Source of the DNA: Chloroflexota bacterium
GTDB taxonomy: Bacteria > Chloroflexota > Limnocylindria > QHBO01
Assembly (NCBI GenBank): GCA_029865285.1
Contig: JAOUHE010000083.1
Span: 1-7,502, forward strand
Direction of reading: 5' to 3'
DNA length: 7,502 bases
In this document: positions 1 to 5,618 of the stretch, piece by piece
How positions within the stretch are numbered: position 1 is the stretch's first letter
Layout of the letters: each line of letters begins with the position of its first letter
Position numbers and translations under genes: made by a program
The notes under the pieces: generated by a model
Seen by the model: the letters and a program-made list of their open reading frames with translations, nothing else
What the model was told of the DNA's origin: nothing
Database searches by the model: none

Positions 1-212
1 TGACCGACCTGTTCGGCGGCACGCCGCAGAACGTGGCGATCGCTGCGACCCGCGCCCACAAGGTGCGCTGCATCTCCGGGGCGAATCTTGGCCTCGTGAT
101 CGAGGCGCTCACCGCGGGGGATCCGCTCGACGACGCCCTGGTCGAGCGGCTGGTGGAAGCGGCACGCGAGTCGATCGTCGACATCGCCGCCCGGATGGCG
201 GCGCGGGCATGA
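1..212 (+). CDS. PTS mannose/fructose/sorbose-family EIIA subunit, 3' end only
   Basis: This is the C-terminal 70 residues of a cytoplasmic EIIA(Man)-type phosphocarrier; the gene begins left of the window. The reading frame runs from base 3 to a TGA at 210-212. The first visible residues, TDLFGGTPQNVA, match the family's conserved D-L-x-G-G-T/S-P-x-N motif. They are followed by the I-S-G-x-N-L stretch and a C-terminal helix (residues DDALVERLVEAARESI) typical of the domain. EIIA accepts phosphate from HPr on a histidine near its N terminus, which is off the window, and passes it to EIIB. The identification is supported by the EIIB, EIIC and EIID genes that follow in the usual order. EIIA here appears to be a separate polypeptide, because a stop codon and 126 nt separate it from EIIB. 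Whether an EI or HPr gene lies further upstream cannot be seen. Confidence 0.88.
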   Translation, partial: TDLFGGTPQNVAIAATRAHKVRCISGANLGLVIEALTAGDPLDDALVERLVEAARESIVDIAARMAARA

Positions 213-280
213 CGACCCGGCGTGACGATCCTCAGATTGAACAGATGACCCCTACATCGATCCCAGGACACGCACAGAAC

Positions 281-333
281 GCCGGGCACTGAAAGGAGGC
301 GCACCCGGCCGGCCGGCAACACGGAGAGGGAGG
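281..333 (+). promoter_or_regulatory. EIIA-EIIB spacer: orphan Shine-Dalgarno in a small stem-loop, then the EIIB ribosome binding site
   Basis: The 126-nt spacer holds two purine-rich ribosome-binding-like sites. AAAGGAGG (292-299) is the stronger match, but no ATG, GTG or TTG lies within 10 nt downstream. It sits in the potential loop between GCCGGG (281-286) and CCCGGC (304-309), a 6-bp stem. A GC palindrome, CCGGCCGGCCGG, occupies 305-316. The second site, GGGAGG (328-333), is 5 nt before the TTG at 339 and is the likely EIIB ribosome binding site. The stem is short and GC-rich DNA forms such stems easily, so the structure is a suggestion only. No convincing promoter was seen in the spacer. 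Confidence 0.4.
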
Positions 334-338
334 TTGGT

Positions 339-815
339 TTGGGACTTCGACTCGTGCGCGTCGATGATCGGCTCATTCACGGGCAGGTCGTCGCCATCTG
401 GCTGAAGGCGCTGGGAGCCAGGCGGATCGTCATCGTCGACGACGTCACCGCCAAGGACGACTTCCTGCGCGAGGTGATCGAGCTGACGGCCCCGAGCGGG
501 GTCCCGGTCGAGATCTACGACCTGGCGGGCGGAACGGAGCGAGTGCGGCAGGTCTCTGCACACCCGGATCCGGCCTTCGTGCTCCTCAGGACACCAGTCA
601 CCGCACTGCGCCTGCGCGAGGCGGGCATCGAGTTCCCACTGCTGAACGTCGGCGGACTCGGGGCAGGCCCGGGCCGCAAGCCCCTCTACCGGAACATCTC
701 GGCCTCGCCCGAAGAGTTGGAGGCGATGCGCCAACTCGAGAGGATGGGGACCACGGTCGAGCTCCGCATCGTGGAGAACGACCGCCCCACCATGTTCGCA
801 TCGGTCGACAAGTAA
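339..815 (+). CDS. PTS mannose/fructose/sorbose-family EIIB subunit
   Basis: This is a cytoplasmic phosphotransfer protein of 158 residues, the normal size for a stand-alone EIIB(Man) domain. It takes phosphate from EIIA and gives it to the sugar during transport through EIIC/EIID. The N terminus carries the family hallmark V-D-D-R-L-I-H-G-Q-V, with the phosphorylated histidine at residue 14. The N-V-G-G motif (103-106), the downstream P-L-Y-x-N-I-S segment (115-121) and the helical C-terminal half also fit the family. I chose the TTG at 339 because GGGAGG lies 5 nt upstream and it places the active-site motif at the usual distance from the N terminus; no in-frame ATG or GTG gives a better fit. 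A 38-nt gap separates the stop from the EIIC start. Family assignment is firm. The sugar (mannose, fructose, sorbose, glucosamine or other) cannot be read from the sequence. Confidence 0.95.
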   Translation: MGLRLVRVDDRLIHGQVVAIWLKALGARRIVIVDDVTAKDDFLREVIELTAPSGVPVEIYDLAGGTERVRQVSAHPDPAFVLLRTPVTALRLREAGIEFPLLNVGGLGAGPGRKPLYRNISASPEELEAMRQLERMGTTVELRIVENDRPTMFASVDK

Positions 816-817
816 CC

Positions 818-866
818 GGAGGGTTCAGTGGAAGCGAATGCGAGGTGCGCGTCATGGAACGCGTGA
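818..866 (+). promoter_or_regulatory. Ribosome binding site and possible 12-codon leader ORF overlapping the EIIC start
   Basis: GGAGGG at 818-823 is the best ribosome binding site in the EIIB-EIIC gap. The start codon it serves best is the GTG at 828, 4 nt away, which opens a frame of only 12 codons ending at TGA 864-866 and is out of frame with EIIC. The EIIC start (ATG 854) has its own weaker site, GAGGTG (842-847), 6 nt upstream. The mini-ORF stop lies 10 nt past the EIIC ATG. The layout would permit coupling of EIIC translation to the leader, but it could be chance. Confidence 0.3.
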
Positions 867-1747
867 ACGGCTCGCGGCGCCCAACCGGGATTGCGGCGGC
901 CATCAGCGTTGCCGTCTTCGGCGCGCTGGTGCTCGCCAGCCCGGTCTTTGGCGCCAACGGCGATGACACCGGGGTCAGCCTGGTCCAGGCGATCCTGATC
1001 GGTCTCGGCTACTACCTGTCCAACAGCCCGTGGCTCGCCGGCAACGGCGGGTTCTTCGGCCTGTACCGGCCACTCGTCGCCGGATTCCTGGTCGGCGTGA
1101 TCATGGGTGACCCCGTCGAGGGCGCCAAGATCGGTGCCGCCATCAACATCCTGTACCTGGGCTTCATCTCGGCCGGCGGCTCGATTCCGGCCGATCCATC
1201 GGTCGCCGGCTGGGTCGGCACCGCTCTGGCGATGGGCGGTGGGCTGGATGCCAACTCGGCGATCACGCTGGGTGTGGCGGTTGGCCTGCTGGGCACATTC
1301 ATCTTCTTCACTCGAATGAGCGTGGACGCGGTCTTCGCGCACTGGGCCGATGCTCGTGCGGAGGCGGGTGATATCTCCGGCGTGGCCAGGATGAACTGGC
1401 TACCACCCCAGATCTTCCTCTTCGTCATCAGCTTCTTCCCGGCAACGATCGCGGTCTACGCGGGCGCACCGGTGGTTGGTGACGCGATCACCTGGCTGCA
1501 GGCCAACCTGCCGTGGTTCCTCAAGGGACTGCAGATCGCCGGCGGCACGCTGCCGGCCATCGGCCTCGCGATGAACATGCGCTTCATCTTCCGCGGTCCG
1601 GTGGTCCCCTACTTCTTCATCGGCTACATCCTGTCGGTGGCCGCTGCCGGAGGCCTGAACATCGTGGCCGTCGGCATCATCGGCGCCGCACTGGCGTTCC
1701 TCCACGTCTCGTTCGTGGGGCCGTCGATGTTGAAGAAGGAGGCCTGA
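854..1747 (+). CDS. PTS mannose/fructose/sorbose-family EIIC membrane subunit with signal-like N-terminal extension
   Basis: This is an integral membrane subunit that, with EIID, forms the sugar channel of the permease. The 297 residues contain the EIIC(Man) core: Q-A-I-L-I-G-L with Y-Y-L-S-N-S (45-57), Y-R-P-L-V-A-G (71-77), and the signature G-D-P-x-x-G-x-x-I-G-A-x-x-N-I-L-Y-L-G (85-103). Several hydrophobic segments follow to about residue 285. The ATG at 854 was chosen because GAGGTG lies 6 nt upstream; a GTG at 845 would add three residues but is itself part of that site. Family members usually begin just before the Q-A-I-L-I-G segment. Here about 43 residues precede it: a basic stretch (R3, R8, R9), a hydrophobic run (12-28) and a possible V-F-G or F-G-A cleavage site near 31-34, resembling a signal peptide or an extra helix. 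The gene ends 1 nt before the EIID start. Function is confident; the role of the extension is unknown. Confidence 0.94.
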   Translation: MERVNGSRRPTGIAAAISVAVFGALVLASPVFGANGDDTGVSLVQAILIGLGYYLSNSPWLAGNGGFFGLYRPLVAGFLVGVIMGDPVEGAKIGAAINILYLGFISAGGSIPADPSVAGWVGTALAMGGGLDANSAITLGVAVGLLGTFIFFTRMSVDAVFAHWADARAEAGDISGVARMNWLPPQIFLFVISFFPATIAVYAGAPVVGDAITWLQANLPWFLKGLQIAGGTLPAIGLAMNMRFIFRGPVVPYFFIGYILSVAAAGGLNIVAVGIIGAALAFLHVSFVGPSMLKKEA

Positions 1748-1748
1748 G

Positions 1749-2654
1749 ATGGGCTTCGAAACGATGGGCAAGCCCGAGATCAAGCTGGACCGGTCTGACG
1801 TCCAGCGTGCGTTCTGGCTGTGGACCTTCTTCAGCCACGCCAACTACAACTATGAGCGGCTCCAGGGGACGGCCTTTGCGCAGTCGATGACGCCGATCAT
1901 CCGGAAGCTCTACCACACACCGGAAGAGATCAAGGCGGCGCTCAAGCGGCACCTGGTCTTCTTCAATACCGAGCCGAACGTCGGCGGCGTCATCCATGGT
2001 GCCGTGATCGCCATGGAGGAGCAGCGGGCGAACGGCGCCGATATCGACGATGACGCCATCAACGGTGTAAAGACCGGCCTGATGGGTCCGCTCGCGGGCG
2101 TCGGCGACACGATCAGCCAGGGAACGATCACCCCGATCCTGCTGTCGGTGGGCATCAGCCTCGCCGCGGCGGGAAACTGGATCGGGGCGCCGCTCTACTT
2201 CGTCCTCGAAGTGGGGATCATGTTGTCGCTGGCCTACTTCTTCTGGATGCAGGGCTACGATCGCGGCCGCGAGGGCGTGACCGGCCTGCTCCGCTCCGGG
2301 CTGCTCGATCGAGTGGTGCTCGGCGCAGGGGTCCTCGGCAACGTGGTGCTGGGCGCACTGACCGCCCAGTTCGTCCACCTCTACGTGACCCTGCAGCTCA
2401 CCATCGACGAATCCCAGTTCGAGCTCTACAAGCTGCTCGGCAGCATCCTGCCCGGACTGCTCCCACTGCTCTTCACCTTGATGACGTGGTGGCTGCTCGC
2501 GCGCAAGCGGGTCTCACCGATCTGGCTGCTGGTCATCTACGTGGTGGTGGCGATGGTCGGGGCCTTCCCCTTCTGGGGCGACCAGGCCTGCCCGTCGATC
2601 CTCAACCCGTTCTTCCAGCCCGACTACTGCGTGCCCGCACCGCCGGCCGCCTGA
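1749..2654 (+). CDS. PTS mannose/fructose/sorbose-family EIID membrane subunit
   Basis: This is the second membrane subunit of the permease, 301 residues, slightly longer than most EIID proteins. The amphipathic N-terminal region (about 13-70) is followed by the family block F-F-N-T-E-P-N (71-77), a short helix ending A-M-E-E-Q (88-92), and G-L-M-G-P-L-A-G-V-G-D (110-120). Hydrophobic segments lie near 127-142, 146-166, 188-216, 230-250 and 257-275. The ATG at 1749 is preceded by AAGGAGG (1736-1742) at 6 nt, inside the last codons of EIIC, so the two genes are almost certainly co-translated. After the last hydrophobic segment the protein runs on for about 25 residues with cysteines at 281 and 294 and a proline/alanine-rich end, a tail I do not associate with the family. 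Subunit identity is firm; substrate is not. Confidence 0.95.
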   Translation: MGFETMGKPEIKLDRSDVQRAFWLWTFFSHANYNYERLQGTAFAQSMTPIIRKLYHTPEEIKAALKRHLVFFNTEPNVGGVIHGAVIAMEEQRANGADIDDDAINGVKTGLMGPLAGVGDTISQGTITPILLSVGISLAAAGNWIGAPLYFVLEVGIMLSLAYFFWMQGYDRGREGVTGLLRSGLLDRVVLGAGVLGNVVLGALTAQFVHLYVTLQLTIDESQFELYKLLGSILPGLLPLLFTLMTWWLLARKRVSPIWLLVIYVVVAMVGAFPFWGDQACPSILNPFFQPDYCVPAPPAA

Positions 2655-2677
2655 GTCGGTTGTCTGGCACCAACCCA

Positions 2678-2710
2678 CCGATGGCCCGGGCGCATCGCCC
2701 GGGCCATCGG
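2678..2710 (+). terminator. Perfect 15-bp inverted repeat after EIID, probable hairpin terminator or attenuator
   Basis: The left arm (2678-2692, CCGATGGCCCGGGCG) and right arm (2696-2710) are exact reverse complements around a 3-nt CAT loop, starting 23 nt after the EIID stop. No U-tract follows on the plus strand, so it is not a classical E. coli-type terminator, but U-less hairpins are common downstream of operons in GC-rich bacteria. The ribosome binding site of the next gene (GGAGG, 2719-2723) starts 8 nt after the stem. The element could therefore end the PTS transcript, reduce read-through into the transporter gene, or protect the upstream mRNA 3' end. A DNA-binding operator is also possible because the repeat is perfectly symmetrical. 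Confidence 0.65.
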
Positions 2711-2727
2711 ACTGATACGGAGGTTCC

Positions 2728-3711
2728 GTGACCGATCGAGCGAACACCCGCGTGATGGGGATCCTGGGACGCGGAGAGACCTGGGCGCTCATCACCGCGC
2801 TGGCGTACACCGCAACCAACCTGCTGCTGCGGGCCGCCGCGGTGCACATCGATCCGTGGCTAGGGTCGATGCTGCGTCAGGTGCCGGTTTTCGCGTTTGC
2901 CTGGGGAGCCGTCGTCATTGGACGGCGGGCCGAGGTGTGGCCCTGGTCGTCGCGCTTCCTTGGCTGGCAGTTCGCCATCGCGCTGATCGTCGGCGGCACC
3001 ATCAGCTTCGTGATCGGCAACCTCTTCTACTTCAACGCACTGGCCACCGGCGGGCTGGGCGTCACCGCTTCGGGAGCCCAGGCCGGCATCATCCTGACCG
3101 CGCTGGTCGCGGGGCTGGTGGCGCTCGGTGAGCGGCCGTCGCGACAGATGATCGCCGGGGCCGCTGTGCTGGTCGGCGGGCTGGCGCTCATCGGCCTGGC
3201 GCGCGGTGCATCGGTCGACGGATGGCTCACCGGCCTCGCGTTCGCCCTGGGAGCCGGCGCCAGCTACGCCATCTCGAATGTGCTCACCCGACTCGTGCAG
3301 CGCACGCGGCCAACCACCTTCGTGGCGCTGGCCGGGACAAGCCTCGGCGGACTCGTGCCACTCCTCCTCATCCAGGTCATCCGTGGTGGCGGCAACCCGA
3401 TCGACGGCGCCGATGCCGCACAGGTGCTGATCGTGCTGGCCGCCGGCTGCTTCAACGCGGTGGCGCTCCTCGGGATCGTGCAGTCGATGCGCTCCACCAC
3501 GGTCGCCATCGCCAGCAGCATCCAGAGCTCCACCGTCGTCTTCTCGTACGTCGCGGCGGTCATCCTGTTCGCCGAGAGCAGGGTGCCCCTGATGGTGGCC
3601 GGGGTGGTCACCGTGGCGGTCGGAATCGTGATCAGCCAGCTGGGCCGTCGGCCGGTCCCGGCCGTGCCCGACCCGGCGGTTACTCCCCCAGCGGGCCCAG
3701 TGGCGTCGTGA
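2728..3711 (+). CDS. EamA/DMT-superfamily transporter
   Basis: This is a 327-residue inner-membrane protein of the drug/metabolite transporter superfamily, whose members export or import small molecules such as amino acids, nucleosides and sugars. About ten hydrophobic helices fall into two EamA halves. The first (about 16-158) ends with the G-E-R-P-S-R-x-M-I-A-G-A segment and a final helix (141-157). The second (about 163-305) ends with the parallel F-A-E-S-R-V-P-L-M-V-A-G segment and helix (286-304). This internal duplication, with E-x-P or E-x-R before the last helix of each half, is typical. The GTG at 2728 is chosen because GGAGG (2719-2723) lies 4 nt upstream. The C-terminal tail (307-327) is proline-rich and overlaps the convergent VOC gene by 32 bp. 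A strong hairpin separates the gene from the PTS genes, so co-expression is uncertain. The substrate is unknown. Confidence 0.9.
   Translation: MTDRANTRVMGILGRGETWALITALAYTATNLLLRAAAVHIDPWLGSMLRQVPVFAFAWGAVVIGRRAEVWPWSSRFLGWQFAIALIVGGTISFVIGNLFYFNALATGGLGVTASGAQAGIILTALVAGLVALGERPSRQMIAGAAVLVGGLALIGLARGASVDGWLTGLAFALGAGASYAISNVLTRLVQRTRPTTFVALAGTSLGGLVPLLLIQVIRGGGNPIDGADAAQVLIVLAAGCFNAVALLGIVQSMRSTTVAIASSIQSSTVVFSYVAAVILFAESRVPLMVAGVVTVAVGIVISQLGRRPVPAVPDPAVTPPAGPVAS
3642..3669 (-). terminator. Possible hairpin terminator of the minus-strand unit, inside the EamA coding end
   Basis: CGGCCGG (3649-3655) and CCGGCCG (3658-3664) are complementary around a very short loop. An outer GGGC/GCCC pair (3642-3645 with 3666-3669) extends the stem after a small internal loop. 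On the minus strand it starts 11 nt beyond the VOC stop codon, a suitable place to end that transcript. No T-run follows on the minus strand. The sequence is also codons for the EamA tail (R-R-P-V-P), so base composition alone may explain it. Confidence 0.3.
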
Positions 3712-4099
3712 ACCGCACGAAGTAGCCATCCGGGTCGGCGATCCGAAAGTCGGTCGCTCCCCAGCCGCGCTTCACCACCTCGCGCACGACGCAACCCATC
3801 GCCTGGGCGGTGGCGTAGAGCCGCCGCAGGTCGTCCTCATCGGCCACGTCAATGGACACTTCCACGCCCACTCCCCGCGGGAAGCGGTCGAGGTACGGCG
3901 TGAAGTAGTGCGGGTGGCTGCGCGGATAGGCATCATCCTGCAGGGCGAGGCGAGACCCCGACCGGTCGATCAGGGCCCACCCTTCCCATCGGCGCACCCG
4001 GGTGAAACCCAGCCGCCCGTAGAACTCGATCGTCCGATCGAGGTCGCTGACGAAGAACTCTGCGCGCGTCAGCAGGGCCGGCCGCGCGCCGTCGTCCAT
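3680..4099 (-). CDS. VOC-family (glyoxalase/bleomycin-resistance fold) protein, probably metal-free
   Basis: This is a small cytoplasmic protein of 139 residues, the usual size for a single vicinal-oxygen-chelate monomer. Two beta-alpha-beta-beta-beta modules are recognisable: A-E-F-F-V-S-D-L-D-R-T-I-E-F-Y-x-R-L-G-F (13-32) opens the first, and V-E-V-S-I-D-V-A-D (79-87) opens the second, which ends with the classic D-P-D-G-Y-F-V-R-F (122-130). By eye alignment the usual metal ligands at the first strand (His/Gln) and the last strand (Glu) are Arg12 and Arg129. This favours a metal-independent binding protein of the bleomycin-resistance type over a glyoxalase I or dioxygenase. The start (ATG, 4099) lies 5 nt after the aldehyde dehydrogenase stop with AGGA just upstream; a longer frame reaches 4231 but lacks family sequence and would overlap that gene. 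It is the last gene of the minus-strand unit. Its role in the pathway is unknown. Confidence 0.87.
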   Translation of the reverse strand: MDDGARPALLTRAEFFVSDLDRTIEFYGRLGFTRVRRWEGWALIDRSGSRLALQDDAYPRSHPHYFTPYLDRFPRGVGVEVSIDVADEDDLRRLYATAQAMGCVVREVVKRGWGATDFRIADPDGYFVRFTTPLGPLGE

Positions 4100-4104
4100 C
4101 GGTC

Positions 4105-5616
4105 CTACGACGGCTCGCCGATCCGGGTGAAGACGTTCTTGGCCTGCATGTACTTCTCCATGCCGACCCCGCCGAAACCGGACTGCTTGTACCCATGCGA
4201 CGGCGCCTCGAGGACGCCGGGGCTGAACCACTGGTTGACGTACACCTGGCCCGCCTTCAGGCCACGTGACAGGTACGCGGCACGGTCAAGGTTGGAGGTG
4301 AAGAGTCCGCTCGCCAGACCGTACGAGGTGTCGTTGGCGATCTGGAGCGCCTCCGGCAGGGTGTCGAACGGCTGGAGGGCCACGACGGGGCCGAAGATCT
4401 CCTCGCGCATGATCCGGCACTCCGGCGAGACGTCCGCGAAGACGGTCGGCGGGATGAAGGTGCTGATCGAGCGCTCCGCGTCGGCATACCGTTCGCCGCC
4501 GGTAACCAGGCGCCCTTCGCCCTTCCCGACGCCGATGTACTCCCAGACCTTGCTGGCGTGCCCGCTGCTGATCACCGGACCGAGCTCGGTGTCGTCGTCG
4601 AGCGGATCGCCGACGCGCATCGCGGCTCCCTCGGCGGACAGTCGCTCGACGAACTCGTCGTACACGCCGCGCTGGACGAGGATCCGCGAGCCACAGACGC
4701 AGATCTGCCCGGTGTTGCCGAACGCGCCGAGCTTGCTCCAGAAGACCGCTCCATCCAGGTTGGCATCGTCGCACACGATGTTCGGGTTCTTCCCGCCGAG
4801 CTCCAGGCTGACGCGCTTCACCTGCGAGGCGGCGAGCTCGAGGATGCGGGTCCCCGCCTCGACGCCACCGGTGAAGGAGATCATGTCGACGCCCGGGTCT
4901 CCGACCAGCGCCTCGCCGACGACCGGACCGGGGCCCGCCACCACGCTGATCGTGCCTGGCGGCATGTCGAGCTCGGCCAACAGCTGCGCCAGGCGCATGA
5001 AGCTGAGCGACGCCATCTGCGCCGGCTTCATGATCGCCGCGTTGCCGGCGGCGAGGATGGCGGCCATGCGCTGCACACCGGTCCACAGCGGACCGTTCCA
5101 CGGCAGGATCTCGGCCACCACCCCGAGGGGCTCGAGGTATTCGTGGTGGATCACCGAGCTGTCGGGCATGGTCGCCGCTCTGCCGGCGATCGCCTGGGCA
5201 CGGCCCGCAAAGAAGCGAAGCGCATCGAGCGAGATGCTGATGTCGCTGTAGTGGACGCTGGCGATCGGCTTGCCCGCGTCGACCGCCTCCAGGAAGGCGA
5301 GCTCGTCGGCATGGGTCTCGATGACCGTCGCGATCTGCTCCAGCAGCTTCGCGCGCTGACGTCCGGTGGTGCGGCCCCAGTCGCCATCCGCAGCGTCCCG
5401 TGCACCGCGCACCGCCGCCGCCACGTCGGTCGGTCCCGCCAGGGCAATGCGAGCGATCGCCCGATCGTCCCGCGGCGAGACGGCATTGAAGGTCGCCCCG
5501 TCGGCAGCCTGGCGCAGGCTGCCACCGATCAGGAGCGGGTACGGGTCGGGGCTGATCAACGCCCAGCGCGGATCGTCCGCGTAACGGTCGGTGCGGACCG
5601 GGGCCGCAGTCGCCAT
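4105..5616 (-). CDS. NAD(P)+-dependent aldehyde dehydrogenase
   Basis: This 503-residue protein of the aldehyde dehydrogenase superfamily (class 1/2, betaine-aldehyde-like) oxidises an aldehyde to the carboxylic acid. All key residues are present: Asn174 in L-P-W-N-G-P, Lys197 in M-K-P, the cofactor loop F-T-G-G-V-E-A-G (248-255), the general base Glu272 in L-E-L-G-G-K, and the catalytic Cys306 in G-Q-I-C. The E-E-I-F-G-P motif (405-410) is also present. A second cysteine (308) follows the catalytic one. Length and domain order are normal, so the enzyme should be active. The ATG start lies 2 nt after the aldolase stop with only a weak ribosome binding site, which suggests translational coupling. 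Because it sits directly behind an aldolase, the natural substrate is plausibly the aldehyde that enzyme releases (for example a glyceraldehyde- or lactaldehyde-like product). That is inference, and family sequence does not fix the substrate. Confidence 0.95.
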   Translation of the reverse strand: MATAAPVRTDRYADDPRWALISPDPYPLLIGGSLRQAADGATFNAVSPRDDRAIARIALAGPTDVAAAVRGARDAADGDWGRTTGRQRAKLLEQIATVIETHADELAFLEAVDAGKPIASVHYSDISISLDALRFFAGRAQAIAGRAATMPDSSVIHHEYLEPLGVVAEILPWNGPLWTGVQRMAAILAAGNAAIMKPAQMASLSFMRLAQLLAELDMPPGTISVVAGPGPVVGEALVGDPGVDMISFTGGVEAGTRILELAASQVKRVSLELGGKNPNIVCDDANLDGAVFWSKLGAFGNTGQICVCGSRILVQRGVYDEFVERLSAEGAAMRVGDPLDDDTELGPVISSGHASKVWEYIGVGKGEGRLVTGGERYADAERSISTFIPPTVFADVSPECRIMREEIFGPVVALQPFDTLPEALQIANDTSYGLASGLFTSNLDRAAYLSRGLKAGQVYVNQWFSPGVLEAPSHGYKQSGFGGVGMEKYMQAKNVFTRIGEPS

Positions 5617-5618
5617 CG

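Noticed and set aside
237..265. TTGAAC as a possible -35 element of an internal promoter before EIIB
   Set aside because: No acceptable -10 sequence lies 16-18 nt downstream, so a promoter cannot be supported.
305..316. GC palindrome CCGGCCGGCCGG as an operator
   Set aside because: It is low in information and expected by chance at this base composition. It is mentioned only as part of the spacer.
686..1342. 218-codon minus-strand frame opposite EIIB and EIIC
   Set aside because: It has antisense composition with no motif and opposes two well-supported PTS genes.
2860..3729. 289-codon minus-strand frame opposite the EamA transporter
   Set aside because: It is His/Asp/Arg/Gln-rich with no domain. 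The plus strand has clear transmembrane periodicity and a good ribosome binding site.
4100..4231. 44-residue N-terminal extension of the VOC protein
   Set aside because: The extension reads the end of the aldehyde dehydrogenase in another frame, has Arg-rich composition, and precedes the normal VOC start (ATG 4099).
3908..5251. 447-codon open frame on the plus strand opposite the aldehyde dehydrogenase and VOC genes
   Set aside because: It is Ser/Arg/Pro-rich with no recognisable domain and lies antisense to two genes with clear family motifs. Long antisense frames are expected in GC-rich coding DNA.
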